Below are positions 1 to 7,004 of a stretch of DNA of 8,197 bases, one piece after another; position 1 is the first letter of the stretch, and each line of letters starts with the position of its first letter. Source of the DNA: Acidobacteriota bacterium. GTDB lineage: Bacteria; Acidobacteriota; Blastocatellia; RBC074. The position numbers were made by a program, and so were the translations under genes. The stretch covers positions 1-8,197 of the forward strand of contig JABFSD010000400.1 in NCBI GenBank assembly GCA_013140935.1, read 5' to 3'. The notes under the pieces are model-generated. The model saw only the letters and a list, made by a program, of their open reading frames with translations. It was not told the origin of the DNA and made no database searches.

Positions 1-1374
1 CACTACGTCTGGCCTGCGAGGCATTCCCAAACTGGCGCTGAAGACACGAAAGTTGAGAATGCGCGATTCGCCCGTGGTGGTTTGCCCGCCGCCTTCGACG
101 TGCAATTTAAACGTTTCAGTATTAGCCGCCGCAGTAGGTAATTTAAGCTTTATTTGTTCACGGGAACTAATCGGGGCTTTGGCGATCAGTTTTCCCTCCG
201 AAGACAATAATTGTAATTCAAAGGGCTTGTTACTGAGTCCTGGCCCGGTCTCCAATTCCAGCACCAACGGGTCAGGTTGAGTGGCGGGCATTGTAACGGA
301 CAATTCGGCGTCATTATTTACCCAGCGAAAAGTTTTGCCCCGAATCGTTTCAGGCTCGTACCATCCCGAGCCAAACGTCAGTCCGCCTTTGAGCGTAGCT
401 ATATCAGGAGCCGGTGCGCCCAGCTTAGCCCGAAAGACGCGAAAGTTGAGGATGCGCCTCTCATTGGCAATGGTTTTACCGCCGCCTTCTACGTTGAGTT
501 TGTAAGCAGTGGTAACGCCCGGTTCAACGGGCAATACCACTTTCAGTGTTTGCCGCCCGTTAACTGTGTGTTTGGCAAGTGTGTGGTTGGAGAAATCAAG
601 GAACTTTAGCTCAAACGGTTTTAAGTCGAGGCCTGGACCAGGTTCGAGTTCCAAATACAAAGCTTGTGGTTCGTCTTCTTCGGGTGGTGAGATGGTAAAT
701 TCGGCTTGATTATTGACCCAGCGGTAAATCGCACCGTTCGATTCCTCTGGCAAGTACCAGCCACGACCTAAGCTAACGCCGGATTCAGTAACGTCACTGG
801 GTAACTTTTCGGCAAAACCGGGTTTGGTTTCAAAACCGATATACTGTAATAGCGCCGCCACAGAACGCCCATCGTCGGCAGCTAGCGGTTGCGTGTCAGA
901 GAAGGCGAGTTGTATGCGCCGCAGTCCAGTCCCTTTAGGTATGGGTAGCACTAATTCAAAATTGCCGACTCCTAAATTCTTTCCTCCGATTAAGTGGTTA
1001 TCTATGGTAGCTTGCAATTGCGTAAAAAAAGCGAGGTTTTCTGAACTGGAAACCATGCCCCGAATCACCAGTGCATTGGCTTCGGCAGGTTGCGTCAGGC
1101 CTAGAAATGGCGCGTCAGACAGCCACCCGTCCTCGAAGATGCCAGCGTATTGAAGATCGGGATTCCTTAGATCGTCAGGTATATTTTCTATTTTGAAGGG
1201 CGCCGCCGCCCCCGCTTTGCTTTCCGACGGTTTATTTATCGAAGCGGCAGAATTCGTATTATTCGCAGACCTGAACAGGGTTGCCGCGCCGATGGCGACA
1301 AAGAGCAAGGCACCGAGCGCCACCCCAATGAGCCACGCAGGCATTTTACTGATTGAACGAATTAGATAAGTCAT
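1..1374 (-). CDS. Membrane-anchored protein with A-B-B modules, 3' end beyond window
   Basis: The frame is open from ATG at 1374 to base 1, giving 458 codons without a stop, so the C-terminus is missing. An in-frame TGA two codons upstream (1380-1378) limits the start to this ATG or to Met11; no clear ribosome binding site is visible for either. Residues 12-35 form one hydrophobic segment after a basic N-terminus, which suggests a signal anchor or uncleaved signal. A Ser/Ala/Asn-rich linker follows. Residues 75-182 are module A (FEDGW, LGVGNFEL, LRRIQLAFS, AADDGRSVAALL..IGF). Residues 199-317 and 330-449 are two copies of module B (GWY, RWVNN.AE, GPGL..KPFEL, VEGGG, RILNFRVF). The modules look like beta-rich extracellular domains. 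I do not recognise an enzyme motif. It is last in the visible operon, 68 bp after a gene made of the same modules. A role in binding or handling the exported glycan is inference only. Confidence 0.85.
   Translation of the reverse strand, partial: MTYLIRSISKMPAWLIGVALGALLFVAIGAATLFRSANNTNSAASINKPSESKAGAAAPFKIENIPDDLRNPDLQYAGIFEDGWLSDAPFLGLTQPAEANALVIRGMVSSSENLAFFTQLQATIDNHLIGGKNLGVGNFELVLPIPKGTGLRRIQLAFSDTQPLAADDGRSVAALLQYIGFETKPGFAEKLPSDVTESGVSLGRGWYLPEESNGAIYRWVNNQAEFTISPPEEDEPQALYLELEPGPGLDLKPFELKFLDFSNHTLAKHTVNGRQTLKVVLPVEPGVTTAYKLNVEGGGKTIANERRILNFRVFRAKLGAPAPDIATLKGGLTFGSGWYEPETIRGKTFRWVNNDAELSVTMPATQPDPLVLELETGPGLSNKPFELQLLSSEGKLIAKAPISSREQIKLKLPTAAANTETFKLHVEGGGQTTTGESRILNFRVFSASLGMPRRPDVV
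28..387 (-). repeat. Second copy of module B inside the anchored protein gene
   Basis: This segment encodes residues 330-449 and is homologous to the module B copy at 424-780. The most conserved stretch encodes RILNFRVF. Its DNA at 41-64 differs from 434-457 at only two of 24 positions, and a more diverged third copy lies near 1857-1880 in the neighbouring gene. Confidence 0.8.
424..780 (-). repeat. First copy of module B inside the anchored protein gene
   Basis: This segment encodes residues 199-317. It shares with the 28-387 copy the landmarks GWY, RWVNN.AE, GPGL..KPFEL, VEGGG and RILNFRVF in the same order and at nearly the same spacing. That points to an in-gene tandem duplication that has since diverged. 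Confidence 0.8.
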
Positions 1375-1442
1375 TGTTCAGGTTTGCTGCCGAAGAAATT
1401 TTCTCAGCCATTGTACAAACTACGCACAACCTAACAGTACCG

Positions 1443-2747
1443 TTACGGTTTTTTTCCTGATTTCATCGCAGCTTTTTCAATACTCACCTGCCGGATGAGC
1501 GCCGATACCATTCGCTGATCGGTGTTCGGAAGTTGAACTTCGTTTTGAAACAGTATTTCTACTTTGCGAACGCCTCCGCCGGAAAAGGGCGCAGTGATAA
1601 TTTCAAATTCGCCCGGGTTGAGTTTTTGTCGCGCTACTTCTTTACCGTCGAGTTTAATTACTACTTCATTCGTGAAATCATTCAGGGCGGGAAGAGCGCC
1701 TTGTAACACCAACACGCCGGGAGTAATTAGTTGCGGAAGCTTGAATTCGGTTTTTTTACCAACCCAGCCATCATCAAACATACCGCCTCGTTTTTTGGCA
1801 TAGGCGGCGGCGGGCAAACCTCGCAGCGCTGTGAATTCGGAAACCTTGAGATTAAAAACACGAAAATTCAGAATGCGCGCGTCATTGGGAGCGGGAAGCC
1901 CGCCGCCCTCGATGTGTAGCTTAATCACCTCAGGCGTTTGCGGCGTAAGCGTGAGGTTCGCTTGAACGGCCTCTCGGCCTCGAACAGTGATTTTTTCAAA
2001 CGGGGTTTTCGCAGACTCTTTTAGCAAGCATAACTCAAAGGGTTTTAATCCGACGCCGGGGCCTGGCTCAATCTCGAAGGAGAGCGTGAAACGATTTTTT
2101 CCCGCAGGCGCTTCCACGATGATTTCTGCGTCATTGTTAACCCAACGAAATGAAGTGGTTGTTACTCTTTCCAGTTCGTGCCAACCAGAACCAAGCGTTA
2201 TTTTCCCTGACCCCAACGCAGCCGAAGAAACAATGTCCGGCATTGATTTAACTGTGGCAGGTGCCGCAGCCGCAGGCGTTCCCGGCACAAAGCCAAGCTG
2301 AAATAATTGCGCGGCGACGGGTCGGTCGTCCGGGTCTGGCAGCAATTGCGATTTACTGTACTTCAGTTCTACGCGACGAGGGCTTTCACCAGTGGTGGGC
2401 TCAGGGACGGAAATCTCGAGCGTGAACTCACCACAACCCAGTGTCTTAGTCGTTATCAACTGACGATCAATCAAAATATCTAACTGGGTAGAAAAATTTG
2501 GATCCCTCAATTGCGGTATGAGTCCTTTTATCTTGAAAAACGTCCCGCGCGGCTGACGCAAAAGGAAGTAAGAAGAGACTGAAACCCAGCCATCATCAAA
2601 AATTCCGTCGTATTCAAGATTGGCACTGCTTAGGTCTTCCGGGAAACGGGAAAGTTGCGCAGGTGCCCCTTCTTGCCCGTAGGAATTTATTCCGCACAGC
2701 AAGACGAAAAGAAAAGTTGTATAAGCGCGTTGCGCCAACATAGGCAT
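1443..2747 (-). CDS. Exported protein with A-B-A modules, function unknown
   Basis: The 434-residue protein has an N-terminal signal-like segment, with hydrophobic residues about 11-20 and possible cleavage near SYG-QEG at 22-27. A Cys is present (LLCG) but the lipobox is poor, so I do not call it a lipoprotein. Module A spans 46-154 (FDDGW, LGCGEFTL, RRVELKYS, DDRPVAAQL). An Ala/Pro-rich linker covers 155-180. Module B spans 181-302 (GSGWH, FRWVNNDAE, EPGPGVGLKPFEL, IEGGG, RILNFRVF). A second module A spans 322-426 (FDDGW, NPGEFEI, RKVEILF, DQRMVSALI). The start lies 4 bp after the fcl stop, which suggests translational coupling; ATG at 2741 (Met3) is an alternative. No catalytic motif is recognisable. 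The context argues for a periplasmic or surface role linked to the polysaccharide made by this operon, which is inference. Confidence 0.9.
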   Translation of the reverse strand: MPMLAQRAYTTFLFVLLCGINSYGQEGAPAQLSRFPEDLSSANLEYDGIFDDGWVSVSSYFLLRQPRGTFFKIKGLIPQLRDPNFSTQLDILIDRQLITTKTLGCGEFTLEISVPEPTTGESPRRVELKYSKSQLLPDPDDRPVAAQLFQLGFVPGTPAAAAPATVKSMPDIVSSAALGSGKITLGSGWHELERVTTTSFRWVNNDAEIIVEAPAGKNRFTLSFEIEPGPGVGLKPFELCLLKESAKTPFEKITVRGREAVQANLTLTPQTPEVIKLHIEGGGLPAPNDARILNFRVFNLKVSEFTALRGLPAAAYAKKRGGMFDDGWVGKKTEFKLPQLITPGVLVLQGALPALNDFTNEVVIKLDGKEVARQKLNPGEFEIITAPFSGGGVRKVEILFQNEVQLPNTDQRMVSALIRQVSIEKAAMKSGKKP

Positions 2748-2751
2748 AAGC

Positions 2752-4724
<1,973 letters not shown>

Positions 4725-4795
4725 ACGTATTTCGGGTGTGACCTCATGCACTCACATGTGTGTGAATGCCAATTATTTCGTGATCGTAGAAATTT

Positions 4796-5617
4796 TCAAA
4801 CCAGATAAGGCATACGGTGAGCTTTTCGAGTAAAGACCCACCAGCCGAGTAACAGGGCGATAACTGCCAATGCGGCGGCTATGAGGATGATGCCCTTGGG
4901 AGCAAGCATGCCGTGATAAAAAGGGAACCTGAAAGTCTCCACAATATAATATACGGGGTTAAGGCGCATTAACGATAATCGGCCTGGGATAGCCGTTGCC
5001 GGATAAAAGATCGGCGTCAGAAAAAAAAGTCCTTGTGCAAAAATCCCCCACATCTCTAGCGTATCCTGAAAGTTCACGGCCAGCGTCGCCAGTATAAGAC
5101 CGACACCGATGGAAAAAGCGGCAGCAATAAGCAAGGAAACCGGTAAAAATAATAGCGCCAGACTCAGCCCTTTTCCGGTAATCACGATCAAGCCTAACAA
5201 CGCCATTAACGAAAACCCCATATAAACGAGGCTGGCACCTAGCGCGGTAGCGATAAACGCGCTAGGAGGCACGTAGATTTTGTTCAGTAACGTTCCGCCC
5301 CAAATCATTTCGCTCATTGCGGAAGATGAGGTTTGGACGAAAAACAGCCAGCAAATGTAGCCAGACATTACATAAACAGAAAAATTAGGCAGGGTGGCGT
5401 GGAAGAACTTCGAAAAAATAAGGGAGAATAGCAACGTCATTAAAATAGGGGTCAGCATCGTCCACAGTACGCCGAAAACAGACCGCTTATAACGTGTTTT
5501 GATATTACGCTGAATGAGTTGGCTCACCAGATCGCGATAACGATATAGCTCTTTTATTTCACCGGTGAAAGGGTTGCTCGAATGGGCGGAATCGTAAGTT
5601 ATGTTAGTATAAGCCAT
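4796..5617 (-). CDS. wzm: ABC-2 type polysaccharide export permease (Wzm/TagG/KpsM family)
   Basis: This is the inner-membrane channel subunit of an ABC exporter for lipid-linked polysaccharide. The 273-residue protein has a cytoplasmic N-terminus ending in QRNIKTRYKRSVFGVLW (36-52), a signature of the family. About six hydrophobic segments follow, at roughly 48-68, 80-98, 118-147, 152-180, 190-208 and 243-263. NPVYYIVETFR at 220-230 and a basic C-terminal tail are also usual. It follows its ATPase gene by 35 bp and precedes gmd, the common layout of O-antigen or capsule export operons. The exact glycan cannot be told from the sequence. The start ATG has no obvious Shine-Dalgarno sequence; no better start is seen. 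Confidence 0.93.
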   Translation of the reverse strand: MAYTNITYDSAHSSNPFTGEIKELYRYRDLVSQLIQRNIKTRYKRSVFGVLWTMLTPILMTLLFSLIFSKFFHATLPNFSVYVMSGYICWLFFVQTSSSAMSEMIWGGTLLNKIYVPPSAFIATALGASLVYMGFSLMALLGLIVITGKGLSLALLFLPVSLLIAAAFSIGVGLILATLAVNFQDTLEMWGIFAQGLFFLTPIFYPATAIPGRLSLMRLNPVYYIVETFRFPFYHGMLAPKGIILIAAALAVIALLLGWWVFTRKAHRMPYLV

Positions 5618-5652
5618 GTGTGTGTTATGTTTAAGTTTATGAGAAAGTTATA

Positions 5653-6468
5653 TTAACTATTAAGAAACGCTTGATACTTCTCGATCACTTGTTCAGCTTC
5701 GCCCAGCAATCTTATCTTGCCGCGATCCAACCAAAGAACCCGGTCGCAGGCGCTGCGGATGAAGTGAGAAGAATGCGAGACAATAATAAAAGTTGTTCCA
5801 GATGCCTTAAATTCCTCAATGCGACGGAAGCATTTTTGGTGAAATTTCTCATCTCCGACGGAAAGCAATTCGTCGAGTAAAAGTATCTCGGGTTGAAAAG
5901 CGGTCGCCGTGGCGAAACCCAGGCGGGCCATCATCCCGCTGGAATAGGTTCTCAAGGGCGCATCAATGAATTCCCATAACTCGGCGAAATCCACAATCGC
6001 ATCGAAGCGTTCTGCCATTTCTGCTTGTGAACGTCCCAGCAACGTGCCATTCAAGAATACGTTTTCACGTCCGGTTAAATCGGGATGGAAACCCGCTCCT
6101 AACTCCAATAAAGGTGATACCATCCCGGTCGTCTTGACCCGCCCCTCGCTGGGTTTTAACACTCGAGCCATGACGCGCATTAGCGTGCTTTTCCCCGCGC
6201 CGTTCTTTCCCACGACCCCCAATATTTCTCCCTGTTTGATTTCAACGCTCACTTTTTTGAGTGCTTGAAATTCATCCTCTTGTGTTTTCCCCTTCAAGAA
6301 GCGGATCGCATGCTCTTTTAGACTGGAAACCTTCTCTCTTGGGATGTAAAAGGAAACGGACACACCTTCCAGTTGGATTACGGTTGCTGCGGCCGCGCCA
6401 ACTCCGTTAACGGCTATATCGCCTGAGGGCGTAACCAGTTTCTTTGCTTTAAGGGTTGCGGTTGACAT
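5653..6468 (-). CDS. wzt: ABC transporter ATPase for polysaccharide export (Wzt/TagH family, short form)
   Basis: It powers export of the glycan through the neighbouring permease. The 271-residue protein carries Walker A GKNGAGKST (87-95), the ABC signature YSSGMMARL (175-183), Walker B ILLLDE (195-200, catalytic E200) and the switch His H232 in IIVSHSS. ELGAGFHPDLTGRENVFLNG (122-141) and the SVGD that follows Walker B are typical of the Wzt/TagH/KpsT-like group. It stops about 70 residues after Walker B, so the C-terminal carbohydrate-binding domain of long Wzt proteins such as those of E. coli O8/O9a is absent. The first 30 residues are a low-complexity Ala/Val-rich extension before the domain. 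ATG at 6468 is the only reasonable start, though no Shine-Dalgarno is visible. It is the first gene of the operon. Confidence 0.93.
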   Translation of the reverse strand: MSTATLKAKKLVTPSGDIAVNGVGAAAATVIQLEGVSVSFYIPREKVSSLKEHAIRFLKGKTQEDEFQALKKVSVEIKQGEILGVVGKNGAGKSTLMRVMARVLKPSEGRVKTTGMVSPLLELGAGFHPDLTGRENVFLNGTLLGRSQAEMAERFDAIVDFAELWEFIDAPLRTYSSGMMARLGFATATAFQPEILLLDELLSVGDEKFHQKCFRRIEEFKASGTTFIIVSHSSHFIRSACDRVLWLDRGKIRLLGEAEQVIEKYQAFLNS

Positions 6469-6495
6469 TGTGGTATTTAGACTGCACTAAATTAA

Positions 6496-6574
6496 ATTAT
6501 CGGGTATAGTTATTTCATCAGATAAACTTCTTGAAACACCACTTTATATCAGATTGCGTCGTGCGTTTCTTGAA
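6496..6574 (-). promoter_or_regulatory. Candidate promoter region of the export operon with a twice-repeated bipartite motif
   Basis: On the minus strand a GATAAT hexamer (6501-6496) lies 27 bp before the wzt ATG and could be a -10 box. No good -35 hexamer lies 16-18 bp upstream. Further upstream, TTCAAGAA followed by ATCTGAT occurs twice: 6535-6528 with 6523-6517 (4-bp spacer) and 6574-6567 with 6554-6548 (12-bp spacer). A poor -35 together with repeated upstream motifs would suit an activator-dependent promoter. The -10 assignment is a guess from base content. Confidence 0.3.
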
Positions 6575-6638
6575 GGATACGGAATCTACTGGCTCGCATG
6601 AATAGCAGTAAGGCGGCAACATTCCCATCCGAAGAAAA

Positions 6639-6749
6639 TCAGGATATGAATGCAGATAAAAAGTCGTAAATGAGCGCAAACGGGGATAGTGATGGTACTA
6701 TTTCCCGGCAAGTCGTTTTGCCGTCAAATACCATTCGCTCAAACTTCAT
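6639..6749 (-). CDS. Possible small protein of 36 residues, doubtful
   Basis: ATG at 6749 is preceded 4 bp upstream by AAGGTGG (6760-6754), a fair ribosome binding site, and opens a 36-codon frame ending in TGA at 6641-6639. The product begins MKFERMVFDGKTTC and ends with a hydrophobic YDFLSAFIS. I recognise no family. The frame overlaps the 6694-6732 hairpin and could be chance. Confidence 0.15.
   Translation of the reverse strand: MKFERMVFDGKTTCREIVPSLSPFALIYDFLSAFIS
6694..6732. other. Inverted repeat (hairpin) of unknown role
   Basis: CGGCAA (6706-6711) pairs with TTGCCG (6718-6723) around a 6-nt loop. After a 2-nt mismatch on each side, TATTT (6699-6703) pairs with AAATA (6726-6730). 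GG (6694-6695) can pair with CC (6731-6732) across a 3-nt bulge. There is no T-tract on either side as a terminator would have. It could be part of a small RNA, a protein-binding dyad or a relic of a repeat element. Confidence 0.35.
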
Positions 6750-6841
6750 GTAACCACCTTGGCACCACTGGGGCAGTAAGCCAATGAGAAATTTAAGGAA
6801 TTATCACCTGTCCAGACTTAATGAGGTAGAGGGGGAGGACA

Positions 6842-6871
6842 TTCAAAGCACCAATAGCCAATGTGTATAGT
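6842..6871 (+). promoter_or_regulatory. Candidate sigma-70-type promoter for the decarboxylase gene
   Basis: TTCAAA (6842-6847) and TATAGT (6866-6871) are separated by 18 bp and match the -35 and -10 consensus at 4 and 5 of 6 positions. Transcription would start near 6878, leaving a leader of about 125 nt before the ATG at 7005. The -10 lies inside a perfect dyad. Confidence 0.4.
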
Positions 6872-6877
6872 ATACAC
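6863..6877. promoter_or_regulatory. Perfect 7-bp dyad, probable operator
   Basis: GTGTATA and TATACAC form a perfect inverted repeat around a single G. The site covers the candidate -10 hexamer, so a bound dimeric protein would be expected to repress. The shape resembles operators of GntR-type dimers of the YtrA group (GTnTA...TAnAC), but that match is from memory and no regulator gene lies in the window. Confidence 0.45.
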
Positions 6878-6928
6878 TAGGCATCAAGATGTCAAAAGGC
6901 TGAATTACTGTGAACTAAAAGGTAGTTG

Positions 6929-6970
6929 CTGGCCCTAAAGTGCCGCGCTAAAGGCCAGATACATCTGGTC
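6929..6970 (+). promoter_or_regulatory. Two overlapping inverted repeats in the leader of the decarboxylase gene
   Basis: CTGGCC (6929-6934) can pair with GGCCAG (6953-6958) around an 18-nt loop. CCAGAT (6955-6960) can pair with ATCTGG (6963-6968); as DNA this is a 14-bp dyad, extended by a G-T and a G-C pair. The two pairings share 6955-6958 and so exclude each other in RNA. With only 2 nt between its arms, the second repeat would have to lose inner pairs to form a hairpin, so it may equally be a protein-binding dyad. No T-run follows. Confidence 0.35.
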
Positions 6971-6991
6971 TGAACTAGTCAAATATTACAC

Positions 6992-6997
6992 GAGGGA
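6992..6997 (+). promoter_or_regulatory. Ribosome binding site of the decarboxylase gene
   Basis: GAGGGA lies 7 bp before the ATG at 7005. It is the best Shine-Dalgarno match in the window and fixes the start of the plus-strand gene. Confidence 0.7.
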
Positions 6998-7004
6998 AAA
7001 TAAG

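Larger units (their letters stand above)
6469..7004. other. Divergent intergenic region, about 536 bp
   Basis: This stretch separates the minus-strand export operon from the plus-strand decarboxylase gene and should contain the promoters of both. I see a repeated bipartite motif (6517-6574), one unexplained hairpin (6694-6732), a dyad over a likely -10 box (6863-6877) and two overlapping inverted repeats in the leader (6929-6970). No convincing protein gene, tRNA or mobile element is visible. A very short minus-strand frame at 6639-6749 is listed separately with low confidence. Confidence 0.7.

Noticed and set aside
53..1153. Several plus-strand frames of 66-110 codons in the left part of the window
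   Set aside because: They are antisense to the module-repeat gene, whose repeated protein motifs prove the minus-strand frame. Their mutual similarity only reflects the repeat.
1375..1411. ATG at 1411 as a start for the anchored protein
   Set aside because: It is in a different frame, and an in-frame TGA at 1380-1378 blocks any upstream start.
1439..1455. ACCGTTACGGT followed by a run of T on the plus strand, terminator-like
   Set aside because: The stem is only 4-5 bp and the T-run faces the plus strand, opposite to both flanking genes. It also overlaps the stop codon of the A-B-A gene.
4725..4751. GTG at 4751 as the gmd start
   Set aside because: It adds nine residues not expected in the family and has no ribosome binding site. 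ATG at 4724 gives the usual N-terminus right before the glycine-rich loop.
4752..4765. TCACA-N4-TGTGA site upstream of gmd, CRP-like at first sight
   Set aside because: The half-sites are in the reverse order of a CRP site and the spacing is wrong. It sits in a short CA-repeat within an operon.
6462..6467. Perfect TTGACA on the plus strand
   Set aside because: It overlaps the wzt start codon, no -10-like hexamer lies 16-19 bp downstream, and it is over 500 bp from the plus-strand gene.
6598..6669. 23-codon plus-strand frame
   Set aside because: No ribosome binding site at a proper distance, no recognisable product, and very short.
6878..7004. Lysine riboswitch in the decarboxylase leader
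   Set aside because: The leader is shorter than known lysine riboswitches and I could not find their multi-helix core; only simple inverted repeats are visible.
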